Shown: positions 1 to 6,428, counted from the stretch's first letter. The stretch: 6,462 nt of DNA from an uncultured Angelakisella sp. (GCA_937914895.1 CALGIL010000203.1:1-6462); one strand, 5' to 3'. The notes: generated from the letters alone by a model not told the origin. Program-made: numbers and translations.

Positions 1-1
1 T

Positions 2-646
2 GTGGAGATGCTGGGGGAGCTTGGCCACGAAAGCCCCATCGAACACGCCTCCTTTACCTTTGGGGTGGAGGGGGTGTCCCGGTCGCTGCTGGCACAGCTG
101 ACCCGGCACCGCATCGCATCCTACAGCGTCCAAAGCCAGCGCTATGTCCGGGAGAAGGCCTTTGAGTACGTGATTCCCCCCGAGATTGAAGCCATCCCCG
201 AGGCGCGGGAGGAGTTTTTGGGGGCCATGGAGGAGGACCAGCGCCACTATGAGCGCCTGACGGCCCTCCTTAAGGAGAAACACCTGGAGGAAAACCTCCG
301 TGCCGGCATGGAGGAAAAGGCGGCGGCCCGGGCGGCGGAAAAGTCGGCCATCGAGGACGCCCGGTTTGTGCTGCCCAACGCCTGCGCCACCAAGCTGGTG
401 GTGACCATGAACGCCCGCGGCCTGCAAAACTTTTTCCGCCACCGGTGCTGCAACCGCGCCCAGTGGGAGATCCGCGCCCTGGCGGAAGAGATGCTCCGGC
501 TGGTGCTGGAGGCGGCCCCCACCCTGTTTGCCCACAGCGGCCCGCCCTGCCTGGACGGCCCCTGCCCCGAGGGCAAAATGACCTGCGGCAAAATCCAGGA
601 GGTGCGCCAGGCGTATCGCCGGCTGAAGGAGGATCCCCATGGGTAG
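2..646 (+). CDS. thyX: FAD-dependent thymidylate synthase ThyX (5' end cut by window edge)
   Basis: Makes dTMP from dUMP using methylene-tetrahydrofolate as carbon donor and NADPH-reduced FAD as reductant, in the cytoplasm. The family signature RHR-x7-S is present at visible residues 35-45 (RHRIASYSVQS), preceded by the GHESPIEH segment (8-15) that lines the flavin/nucleotide site. The C-terminal half has the expected R-x-VLP block (121-125), then NFFRHR (143-148) and AQWEIR (153-158). Only 214 residues are visible. Family members are usually about 220-260, so some 30-50 N-terminal residues probably lie left of the window, and the GTG at position 2 is unlikely to be the real start. The tail carries Cys183, Cys188 and Cys195, a feature I associate with clostridial ThyX. 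The 3' end overlaps tmk by 8 bases, so the two are probably co-translated. Family assignment is near certain. Confidence 0.96.
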   Translation: MEMLGELGHESPIEHASFTFGVEGVSRSLLAQLTRHRIASYSVQSQRYVREKAFEYVIPPEIEAIPEAREEFLGAMEEDQRHYERLTALLKEKHLEENLRAGMEEKAAARAAEKSAIEDARFVLPNACATKLVVTMNARGLQNFFRHRCCNRAQWEIRALAEEMLRLVLEAAPTLFAHSGPPCLDGPCPEGKMTCGKIQEVRQAYRRLKEDPHG

Positions 647-1310
647 GCTTTTGGTCCTGGAGGGCCTGGACGGCTCGGGCAAGGCCACCCAGGCGGCGCT
701 TTTGGGCGGCTGGCTGACCCGCATGGGCCAGGAGTATAAGCACATCTCCTTTCCCGATTACAAGGAGGAATCCTCGGCCCTGGTGCGCCTTTACCTCAGC
801 GGCAGGCTGGGCACCATGGCGGAGGTAAGCCCCTACGGGGCGTCCCTCTTTTTTGCGGTGGACCGGTACGCCAGCTTCCTCACGGGCTGGAAAAAGGATT
901 ACGACCAGGGGCGGCTCATTGTGGCCGACCGGTACGCCACCTCCAACGTGGCCCACCAAATGTCCCGTCTGCCCCGGGACCAGTGGGACGATTACCTCCG
1001 GTGGCAGGACGACCTGGAATATGACCGGGTGGGCCTGCCCCGGCCGGATTTGGTGCTCTACCTGGATATGGAGCCGGAGGTGTCCCGGATGCTTCTGTCC
1101 CGGCGCTACCAGGGCCACGAGGAAAAGCGGGATATTCACGAGGCGGACTTCCAATATCTTCTCTCCTGCCGCCAGGCGGCCCTGTACGGCGCCCAAAAGC
1201 TGGGCTGGCAGGTCATTTCCTGCTCCCGGGACGGGGCGCCCCATCCGCCGGAGGTCATTGCCGGCCTGGTGCGGGAGGCGGCCCTGCCGCTGATGCAAGC
1301 AAAGTGTTGA
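639..1310 (+). CDS. tmk: Thymidylate kinase (dTMP kinase)
   Basis: Phosphorylates dTMP to dTDP with ATP, the step after ThyX. The 223-residue protein starts with a P-loop, GLDGSGKAT (residues 9-17). FFAVDRY (71-77) resembles the dTMP-binding region, and ADRYATSN (96-103) is the family DR[YHW] signature. RPDLVLYLD (135-143) is the strand before the lid, and an Arg-rich lid follows at about 153-170 (SRRYQGHEEKRD). Length fits the family. The start is supported by AAGGAGG at 626-632, six bases before the ATG and inside the end of thyX. The 8-base overlap with thyX suggests translational coupling and joint supply of dTTP precursors. Nothing looks broken. The Lys-Ala-Thr P-loop ending differs from the more common Lys-Thr-Thr but occurs in related kinases. 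Confidence 0.95.
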   Translation: MGRLLVLEGLDGSGKATQAALLGGWLTRMGQEYKHISFPDYKEESSALVRLYLSGRLGTMAEVSPYGASLFFAVDRYASFLTGWKKDYDQGRLIVADRYATSNVAHQMSRLPRDQWDDYLRWQDDLEYDRVGLPRPDLVLYLDMEPEVSRMLLSRRYQGHEEKRDIHEADFQYLLSCRQAALYGAQKLGWQVISCSRDGAPHPPEVIAGLVREAALPLMQAKC

Positions 1311-1340
1311 TACAAACAAAGTAAGGATGATTTCTGTTTT

Positions 1341-2231
1341 ATGTTATCGTTTCAGGATATTACGGTCCAGGATATGCCGGTCTTTGACGCCTGGCTGAGG
1401 ACCCATGACTTTATTGGCAGCCACTACAATTTTGCCACCATCTACCTGTGGGCCAAGCAGTACCAGCAGCTGTGGTGTCGGTACGAAAACTGGATTTTGG
1501 TGGAGACCCCGGACAGCTACGGCTACCCCATGGGGGACGGGGACCTCCGCCCGCCCGTTTTGGCCATGGAGGAGCACGCCCGGGCGTCGGGCCGGCCCTT
1601 TGTCCTGTGGGGGATGGACGACGGGGAAAAGGCCGCCCTGGAGGAGGCCTTTCCCGGCCGCTTTCGGTACGAGGCCCCCCGGGACTACTTCGATTACGTC
1701 TACGACGCCCAAAAGCTGGCCACCCTGGCCGGCAAAAAGCTTCACGCCAAGCGCAACTTTGTCAACCGCTTCGAAAAGGAGCACCCCGACTGGACCTTCG
1801 AGCCCATCACCCCCGACAACATGGAGGAGGTGCGTCAGATGAACAAGGTGTGGGAACAGCTAAACGACTGGGGCCACGACCTGTCCCTGCAGGAGGAGAT
1901 CAGTGCCATCCACCGGATGTTCCGCCACTACGACGAGATGGACTTTACCGGCGGCCTCCTGCGGGCGGAGGGCCGGGTGGTGGCCTACTCGGTGGCGTCG
2001 CCCCTGGGCACCCGGGCCTTTGACATCCACCTGGAAAAGGCCTATTACGACGTGGCCGGCGCCTACCCCACCATCAACCGGGAAATGGTGCGCCACATCC
2101 TGGAAAAATATCCCCAGGTGGAGTTTATTAACCGGGAGGACGACAACGGGGACGACGGCCTGCGCAAGTCCAAGCTGTCCTATTACCCCGACCTTCTGCT
2201 GCGCAAGTGGACGGCTGCCTGGGTGGACTGA
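1341..2231 (+). CDS. DUF2156 (phosphatidylglycerol lysyltransferase C-terminal-like) domain protein
   Basis: A soluble-looking 296-residue protein of the DUF2156 family, which has the double GNAT-like fold of the catalytic domain of MprF, an enzyme that transfers amino acids from aminoacyl-tRNA to lipids. Visible family blocks are SHYNFATIYLW (27-37), RDYFDYVYD (114-122) leading into KLHAKRNFVNRF (133-144), DIHLEKAY (228-235) and NREDDNGDDGLRKSKLS (264-280). No transmembrane segment is evident, unlike full MprF. The substrate of stand-alone members is not settled, so an aminoacyl or acyl transfer role is inference. It starts 30 bases after tmk. The possible Shine-Dalgarno AAGGAT (1323-1328) lies 12 bases from the ATG, rather far. 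The downstream neighbour is also a GNAT-fold protein. Confident on family, not on activity. Confidence 0.88.
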   Translation: MLSFQDITVQDMPVFDAWLRTHDFIGSHYNFATIYLWAKQYQQLWCRYENWILVETPDSYGYPMGDGDLRPPVLAMEEHARASGRPFVLWGMDDGEKAALEEAFPGRFRYEAPRDYFDYVYDAQKLATLAGKKLHAKRNFVNRFEKEHPDWTFEPITPDNMEEVRQMNKVWEQLNDWGHDLSLQEEISAIHRMFRHYDEMDFTGGLLRAEGRVVAYSVASPLGTRAFDIHLEKAYYDVAGAYPTINREMVRHILEKYPQVEFINREDDNGDDGLRKSKLSYYPDLLLRKWTAAWVD

Positions 2232-2236
2232 GGAAA

Positions 2237-2242
2237 GGGGAG
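2237..2242 (+). promoter_or_regulatory. Ribosome binding site deciding the GNAT start
   Basis: GGGGAG in a purine-rich run lies six bases before ATG 2249 and just after the DUF2156 stop. It favours this start over an in-frame ATG 42 bases further upstream, which would overlap the DUF2156 gene by 25 bases. Confidence 0.7.
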
Positions 2243-2248
2243 AGGGCC

Positions 2249-3091
2249 ATGGAGTACCGCGTCAGCCGCCTTGGGGACCGGCCACAGCTGGAGAGCCTGA
2301 GCGACCTGTGCTTCGGCGAAGAGCCGGCCTACCGCCAGCTGCTGCTGGACCGGCGCTGGCGCCCGGAGGAGTGCATGGTGGCGGCGGACAGCCGCGGCCG
2401 CCCGGTGGCCTTTGTCTTTGCCCTGCCCTTTGCCCTGGCCCGTCCCGGGGGGGATGTCCCCGGCGCCTATGTCTATTCCCTGGGGGTCCACCCGGATTTT
2501 CGGGGACAGCGCATCGGGGTGGACCTGATGGCCTTTGTGTGGGATACCGTTTTGGCGCGGGGGGCGGGGCTGGTGGCCCTGGTGCCCGCGTCCGCGTCCC
2601 TGTTTGATTATTACCGGCAGCTGGGGTACGGCCCCTTTGGGTCCCTGGGCCTTGGGGAGCCCCGCCCCCCAAGGGAGGGGCCGCCCATGACCCCCCGCCG
2701 CTGCGCCCCCGGGGAATACCTGGCCGCCCGGGAGCGTCTGCTGGCGGACCTCCCCCACGGCGTCTGGGACGAAGGGGCCCTTGGCTACCAGCAGGCCTTT
2801 TCCGCCCTGGCGGACGGGGGGCTTTACCTTTTGGACGAAGGGGCGGGCTGCGCCGTGGCCGAGACCTATGACGGCATCCTACACCTCAAGGAGCTGCTGG
2901 CCCCGCCGGGGGACCTCCCCGGGGCCCTGGCCGGCATGGCGGGGGCTTTTCCCGGCTGGCGGGTGGAGGTCCGCACCCGGCCCGACTGGGCGCCCCAACT
3001 GGGCCTGTCGGCGGAGGCCTTTGCGGTGGCCCGGTGGCGGGATGGGGTACCCCCCACCCAGTCTGCCTATTTTTCCCTGGTGCTGGACTGA
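2249..3091 (+). CDS. GNAT family N-acetyltransferase with a second C-terminal domain
   Basis: A 280-residue protein whose N-terminal part (about 1-135) is a GNAT acyl-CoA-dependent acetyltransferase. Motif A reads YSLGVHPDFRGQRIGVDLM (76-94), with the acetyl-CoA pyrophosphate loop RGQRIG at 85-90, and the later SLFDYYRQLGY (117-127) is a typical motif B. In the loop, the first Gly of the usual RxxGxG is Arg88, a tolerated variant. The C-terminal part (about 145-280) looks like a second, degenerate GNAT-like domain with no CoA loop visible, suggesting a substrate or dimer role. I chose ATG 2249 over the in-frame ATG at 2207, because the latter lies inside the previous gene while 2249 has GGGGAG six bases upstream. 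The gene follows the DUF2156 gene by 17 bases, so the two are probably co-transcribed. Substrate unknown. Confidence 0.85.
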   Translation: MEYRVSRLGDRPQLESLSDLCFGEEPAYRQLLLDRRWRPEECMVAADSRGRPVAFVFALPFALARPGGDVPGAYVYSLGVHPDFRGQRIGVDLMAFVWDTVLARGAGLVALVPASASLFDYYRQLGYGPFGSLGLGEPRPPREGPPMTPRRCAPGEYLAARERLLADLPHGVWDEGALGYQQAFSALADGGLYLLDEGAGCAVAETYDGILHLKELLAPPGDLPGALAGMAGAFPGWRVEVRTRPDWAPQLGLSAEAFAVARWRDGVPPTQSAYFSLVLD

Positions 3092-3102
3092 AACAAAACG
3101 CC

Positions 3103-3119
3103 ATCGCCCCTTAGGCGAT
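3103..3119 (+). terminator. Possible weak intrinsic terminator or intergenic hairpin
   Basis: ATCGCC at 3103-3108 pairs perfectly with GGCGAT at 3114-3119 around a five-base loop. It starts 11 bases after the GNAT stop codon. The sequence after it is A+T-rich but lacks a clean T-run, so termination may be weak or partial. It sits between the two transcription units, as a terminator would. Confidence 0.4.
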
Positions 3120-3133
3120 TCCATCATTGTTTA

Positions 3134-3162
3134 TTGCCATTGTCATTTGCCGTTTCTACTAT
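3134..3162 (+). promoter_or_regulatory. Candidate sigma-70 promoter for the DJ-1/folate/TraX/U32 unit
   Basis: TTGCCA (3134-3139) and TACTAT (3157-3162) are separated by 17 bases in the only A+T-rich stretch of the first 6.3 kb. They lie downstream of the candidate terminator hairpin and about 38 bases before the DJ-1 ATG. One mismatch in the -35 and two in the -10 leave it plausible but unproven. Confidence 0.45.
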
Positions 3163-3200
3163 TTTTTATTTCCAGCTGCTATTAGAGAGGAGGCCGTCAC

Positions 3201-3743
3201 ATGGTTGCATTGTTTCTTGCCCCGGGATTTGAGGAAGTGGAAGCCCTGACCCCCGCGGATGTGCTGCGCCGCGCCGGCGTGGAGGTCCGGCTGGTGGGCG
3301 TGGGCGGCCGGGAGATTACCGGCGCCCACGGCATTACGGTGGTCTGCGACTGGGAGGCCCGCCAGCTGGACTGCCGGGACCTGACTATGGTGGTGCTGCC
3401 CGGGGGAATGCCCGGCGCGGCCAACCTGGAGCAGTCGGAGCAGGTGCAGCGGTGCCTGGATTACGCCGCCGGGGAGGATTTGTGGATTGCCGCCATCTGC
3501 GCCGCCCCCTATGTGCTGGGCAAAAAAGGCCTGCTGCGGGGCCGACGGGCCACCTGCTTTCCCGGTTACGAGGACCAGCTGGAGGGCGCCGTTTATACCG
3601 GGCAGCCGGTGGAGGTGGACGGACGGTTCATCACCGCCCGGGGCGCCGGCGTGGCCCTGGACTTTGCCCTGGCCCTGGTGTCCGCCCTGAAGGGCCCCGG
3701 GGAGGCCGCCAGCATCCGCGCCGCCATGCAGGCCCGTGACTAA
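3201..3743 (+). CDS. DJ-1/PfpI superfamily protein (YajL/DJ-1-like)
   Basis: A 180-residue cytoplasmic protein of the DJ-1/PfpI superfamily. The nucleophile elbow AAICAAP places the reactive Cys at residue 100. The acidic partner that lowers its pKa in DJ-1 corresponds to Glu14 in FEEVEAL (10-16). LPGGMPGAANLEQS (66-79) and ATCFPGYED (117-125) are further family blocks. Proposed roles of the family include protection against carbonyl and oxidative stress and a debated deglycase activity, and the role here cannot be told from sequence. Length matches single-domain members. The ATG has a strong Shine-Dalgarno, GAGAGGAGG at 3185-3193, seven bases upstream. The gene leads the second unit and its 3' end overlaps the next gene by 8 bases. 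Some annotations call such genes thiJ or 4-methyl-5-(beta-hydroxyethyl)thiazole monophosphate biosynthesis, a name I would not trust. Confidence 0.92.
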   Translation: MVALFLAPGFEEVEALTPADVLRRAGVEVRLVGVGGREITGAHGITVVCDWEARQLDCRDLTMVVLPGGMPGAANLEQSEQVQRCLDYAAGEDLWIAAICAAPYVLGKKGLLRGRRATCFPGYEDQLEGAVYTGQPVEVDGRFITARGAGVALDFALALVSALKGPGEAASIRAAMQARD

Positions 3744-4317
3744 CCCCGCCAAGGAGGCCCTGCGCCGGGAGGCACTTGCCTGGCGGGAGGGCCTTTCCCA
3801 TGAGGAAAAGGCGGCGGGGGAGGGGGAGATGCTCCGACGCCTGGGGGCCCTGCCCGCCTGGGCGGGGGCGGACCTCATCCTCACCTATTACAGCACCCCC
3901 CGGGAGATTGACACCCACGGCCTGATTGCGGCGGCCCTGGGGGAGGGCAGGACGGTGGCCCTGCCCCGGTGCGACTACCAAACCCGCCGCCTGGTTTTTT
4001 TGGAATACCGGGGGGAGGATGCCCTTATGCCCGCCCCCATGGCCCTTTGGGAGCCGGACCCCCGCCGCTGTCCCCCGGTGACCCCCGGCGCCGGTACCCT
4101 TTGCGTGGTGCCGGCCCTGGCCGCCGACGGGGCGGGGCTGCGGATGGGGTATGGGGGCGGCTGGTACGACCGGTTTCTGGAGGACTTCCCCGGAACGGCC
4201 CTGGCCCTTTGCTGGGACTGCTGGCGCCTTCAAAAGATTCCCGCCGACCCCTGGGACCGCCCGGTGAAGCTGGTGGTCACCCAGACGGGATGCTGGCCAT
4301 CCCGCGCCCTGCCATAA
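3736..4317 (+). CDS. 5-formyltetrahydrofolate cyclo-ligase (methenyl-THF synthetase)
   Basis: Converts 5-formyl-tetrahydrofolate to 5,10-methenyl-tetrahydrofolate with ATP, returning a storage or inhibitory folate to the one-carbon pool. The 193-residue protein shows the N-terminal basic helix (KEALRREALAWRE, 6-18), the strand LTYYSTPREIDT (49-60), VALPRC (74-79) and the strongly conserved block VPALAADGAGLRMGYGGGW (125-143) followed by YDRFL. The latter forms the nucleotide and folate site. Length is typical (about 180-200). It starts at GTG 3736, inside the last codons of the DJ-1 gene (8-base overlap), with only a weak AGG at 3730-3732 upstream, so translation probably depends on ribosomes ending DJ-1. 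Its folate product is linked to the ThyX cofactor made use of upstream. Symbols used elsewhere (ygfA, fau, yqgN) are not assigned here. Confidence 0.95.
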   Translation: MTNPAKEALRREALAWREGLSHEEKAAGEGEMLRRLGALPAWAGADLILTYYSTPREIDTHGLIAAALGEGRTVALPRCDYQTRRLVFLEYRGEDALMPAPMALWEPDPRRCPPVTPGAGTLCVVPALAADGAGLRMGYGGGWYDRFLEDFPGTALALCWDCWRLQKIPADPWDRPVKLVVTQTGCWPSRALP

Positions 4318-4324
4318 AGGAGGT
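4316..4324 (+). promoter_or_regulatory. Strong ribosome binding site deciding the TTG start of the TraX gene
   Basis: AAAGGAGGT is an extended match to the 16S anti-Shine-Dalgarno sequence. It overlaps the TAA stop of the folate ligase and lies seven bases before TTG 4332. It outranks the other in-frame candidate, ATG 4290, which is inside the ligase gene and lacks such a site. Confidence 0.85.
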
Positions 4325-4331
4325 AAAGCCC

Positions 4332-5069
4332 TTGGAGACCGCAAAGCCCGCCCTCAGCTTTTCGTCCAACGCCCTTAAGGTCATCGCCATTGCTGCCATG
4401 ACCATTGACCACATCGCCTGGGCCTTTGTCCCCACCGCCTCGGTGCTGGGGCAGGTCCTGCATTTTGTGGGCCGCCTGACCGCCCCCATCATGTGCTGGT
4501 CCATCGCCCAGGGCTATGTGCATACCCGGTCCTTCCGCGCCTACCTGCTGCGGCTGGCGGGCTTTGCGGTGCTGTCCCAAATCCCCTTTTCGCTGTTCCT
4601 GACCATGGGCCCCTTCGGCCATCAGCTTAACGTGCTGTACACCCTGTGCCTGGGCCTTTTGGCCATCCGGGTCCAGGACAAGGTGGCGGACAGGGGGCTG
4701 CGGGTGCTGCTCACCGTCCTTATCCTGGTGCTTTCGCTGGCGGGGGATTGGGCTTACTACGGCGTGGCCATGTGCCTCATCTTTTATACCTTCCGGGACC
4801 GCCCCGCCGGCCGGAACCGCGCCATGGTCCTGCTGGCGGCCCTGATGGTGCTGGACATGGGCCTGGGGCCGGTCCTTGTGGACGGGCGGGACCTGGGCCG
4901 GGCGCTCTTCTCCTCGGTGATGCACCTGGGGGTGCTGGGGAGCCTCTTTTTCATCTCCCGCGCCAGCGGGGAGAAGGGCCGGCCCCTGCCCGGGGGGCGG
5001 TGGTTCTTTTACGCCTACTACCCGGCGCATCTGCTGGTTTTGTATTTTTTGCAGCTTTGGCTGCTGTGA
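4332..5069 (+). CDS. TraX family integral membrane protein
   Basis: A 245-residue polytopic membrane protein of the TraX family. The family is named after the F-plasmid pilin N-acetylase, and chromosomal members in Firmicutes have unknown substrates. It resembles the wider group of membrane acyltransferases. Visible blocks are LKVIAIAAMTIDHIAWAF (15-32, containing the conserved M-x-I-D-H), GRLTAPIMCW (47-56) running into EG-like AQGYVHTRSFRAYLLRL (59-75), IPFSLF (84-89), NVLYTL (100-105) and the C-terminal FFYAYYPAHLLVLYF (225-239). About eight hydrophobic segments are recognisable along the chain. The start is TTG 4332, with AAAGGAGGT seven bases upstream. The same frame stays open far upstream inside the ligase gene, but that extension is not TraX-like. 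No conjugation gene is nearby, so a pilin role is unlikely. Ten bases separate it from the U32 gene start. Confidence 0.88.
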   Translation: METAKPALSFSSNALKVIAIAAMTIDHIAWAFVPTASVLGQVLHFVGRLTAPIMCWSIAQGYVHTRSFRAYLLRLAGFAVLSQIPFSLFLTMGPFGHQLNVLYTLCLGLLAIRVQDKVADRGLRVLLTVLILVLSLAGDWAYYGVAMCLIFYTFRDRPAGRNRAMVLLAALMVLDMGLGPVLVDGRDLGRALFSSVMHLGVLGSLFFISRASGEKGRPLPGGRWFFYAYYPAHLLVLYFLQLWLL

Positions 5070-5074
5070 GGTGA
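5068..5074 (+). promoter_or_regulatory. Ribosome binding site deciding the U32 gene start
   Basis: GAGGTGA matches the core of the Shine-Dalgarno consensus and lies five bases before ATG 5080. It overlaps the TraX stop codon, and the rival in-frame GTG at 5071 is itself part of this site. This favours ATG 5080 as the start. Confidence 0.7.
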
Positions 5075-5079
5075 CCCGG

Positions 5080-6321
5080 ATGGATGGGACAAAGGGAAAA
5101 AAGCCCGAGCTGCTGGCCCCCGCCGGGGATATGGAGAGCTTTCGGGCCGCCCTGACCTACGGGGCGGACGCCGTCTATTTGGGGGGCGGCAGTCTGACCA
5201 TGCGGGCCGGCCCCAAAAACTTTACCCCCCGGGAGCTGGAGGACGCCTGCGCCCTGGCCCATGGCCGAGGGGCAAAGGTGTATTACACCTGCAATGCCCT
5301 GCCGCGCAACGAGGAGATTCCCCTGCTGGAACAGACCCTTGGGGAGGCCCGGGACGCGGGGGTGGACGCCTTCATCGCGGCGGACATCGGGGTGCTCATG
5401 GCCGCCCGCCGCGTTGCGCCGGAGGTGGCGGTCCATGTGTCCACCCAGGCGGGGGTGACCAACTATCTGACCGCGGCCGAGCTCCACCGGCTGGGGGCCT
5501 CCCGGGTGGTGCTGGCCCGGGAGCTGACCCTGGAGGAGATCCACGGCATCCGGGAGAACACCCCCCGCAGCCTGGAGCTGGAGGTCTTTGTCCACGGGTC
5601 CATGTGCGTCTCCTTCTCGGGGCGGTGCCTGCTGTCCCAGTACCTCACCGGCCGGGACGCCAACCGGGGCGCCTGCGCCCAGCCCTGCCGCTGGAACTAC
5701 CGCCTGGTGGAGGAAAAGCGCCCGGGGGAGTACTACCCCATCGGCGAGGACGAAGGCGGCAGCTATATCCTTAACGCCAAGGACCTGTGCGCCATCGGGT
5801 TTTTGGATAAGGTCATCGGGGCGGGGGCCTCCTCCCTTAAAATTGAGGGCCGGGCCAAATCCGCCTACTATGTGGCGGCCGTCACCGGCGCCTACCGCCA
5901 GGCCGTGGACCTGTGGGCCGGGGACCCCGGCGGCTACCGCTGTCCCCCCTGGCTGGAGGAGGAGGTCCGCAAGGTGAGCCACCGGGCGTATACCTCCGGG
6001 TTCTTTTTCGGCCCGCCGAACCGGGGCCAGCGCCTGGAAGACGGGGGGTACCTCCGCCTTTGGGATGTGGTGGCGGTGGTGGAGGGCTACGATCCCACCG
6101 CCGGGCGGCTCCTTTGCCGCCAGCGGAATAAGTTCGCCGTGGGGGATACCCTGGAGGCCCTCATCCCCGGCGCCCGGCCCCGGGAGATCCAGGTGCCAGC
6201 CCTGTTTGACGGGGCGGGGGAGCCCATGGACAGCACCCCCCACCCCGATATGGCCTTCCAGCTGCCCTGCGGCGGGCCGCTGCCCCGGGGTGCCATGCTG
6301 CGCCGGGAGCGCCGCCCCTGA
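5080..6321 (+). CDS. U32 family protein, TrhP/YegQ-like (probable tRNA U34 hydroxylase)
   Basis: The 413-residue protein belongs to the family named peptidase U32. Several members (TrhP, RlhA) are now known to be prephenate-dependent RNA hydroxylases carrying an iron-sulfur cluster. It opens with PELLAPAGDMESFRAAL (9-25), then HVSTQAGVTN (119-128), and has the U32 signature at 168-186 (E-x-F-x2-GSMC-x4-G-x-C). Four cysteines at 176, 183, 199 and 203 (C-x6-C-x15-C-x3-C) fit the cluster ligands of the hydroxylases. LKIEGRAKS (253-261) is another family block. The C-terminal VGDTLEAL to LRR region (354-409) matches the small barrel domain of YegQ/YrrO. Length fits the YrrO/YegQ type (about 420-450), not the longer RlhA. 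Last gene of the second unit. A collagenase-like peptidase role is less likely. Whether a partner YrrN-type protein exists cannot be seen here. Confidence 0.9.
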   Translation: MDGTKGKKPELLAPAGDMESFRAALTYGADAVYLGGGSLTMRAGPKNFTPRELEDACALAHGRGAKVYYTCNALPRNEEIPLLEQTLGEARDAGVDAFIAADIGVLMAARRVAPEVAVHVSTQAGVTNYLTAAELHRLGASRVVLARELTLEEIHGIRENTPRSLELEVFVHGSMCVSFSGRCLLSQYLTGRDANRGACAQPCRWNYRLVEEKRPGEYYPIGEDEGGSYILNAKDLCAIGFLDKVIGAGASSLKIEGRAKSAYYVAAVTGAYRQAVDLWAGDPGGYRCPPWLEEEVRKVSHRAYTSGFFFGPPNRGQRLEDGGYLRLWDVVAVVEGYDPTAGRLLCRQRNKFAVGDTLEALIPGARPREIQVPALFDGAGEPMDSTPHPDMAFQLPCGGPLPRGAMLRRERRP

Positions 6322-6373
6322 CGGACCCGAAAGCACAAGATGATTTTATAGCCAAGATTTTGCGCCCGGCCCC

Positions 6374-6402
6374 TTGACACGGCCCGGTAGATTGGGTATA
6401 AT
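6374..6402 (+). promoter_or_regulatory. Perfect-consensus sigma-70 promoter of the tRNA gene
   Basis: TTGACA (6374-6379) and TATAAT (6397-6402), both exact consensus, are 17 bases apart. The expected transcription start near 6409 gives a leader of about 31 bases before the tRNA. A strong unregulated-looking promoter is typical for stable RNA genes. An imperfect inverted repeat flanks the -35 box. Confidence 0.9.
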
Positions 6403-6413
6403 AATCAAGCGTT

Positions 6414-6428
6414 CTGCACCACATGCAG
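6414..6428 (+). other. Small hairpin in the tRNA 5' leader
   Basis: CTGCA (6414-6418) pairs with TGCAG (6424-6428) around a five-base loop, with T-G wobble pairs able to extend it by two. It lies between the predicted transcription start and the mature tRNA 5' end, in the part removed by RNase P. It may be chance or may help leader folding. Confidence 0.3.

Noticed and set aside
270..1319. A 349-codon minus-strand open frame opposite thyX and tmk
   Set aside because: Both genes on the + strand have full catalytic motifs. The antisense translation is low-complexity and matches nothing I recognise.
1307..1340. TTGATA as a -35 box for a promoter before the DUF2156 gene
   Set aside because: No acceptable -10 element lies 16-18 bases downstream, and the gap is short enough for co-transcription with tmk.
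2207..2248. A 14-residue longer N-terminus for the GNAT protein
   Set aside because: The longer start overlaps the DUF2156 gene, and the GNAT fold begins naturally at MEYRV from ATG 2249, which has its own ribosome binding site.
3969..4331. An upstream in-frame extension of the TraX gene
   Set aside because: It lies inside the folate ligase gene, reads as Pro/Gly/Arg-rich sequence, and the strong Shine-Dalgarno points to TTG 4332.
4951..6336. A 461-codon open frame on the minus strand opposite the U32 gene
   Set aside because: It mirrors a clearly conserved U32 gene. In G+C-rich DNA stop codons are rare on the opposite strand, and its Gly/Pro/His-rich translation resembles no family.
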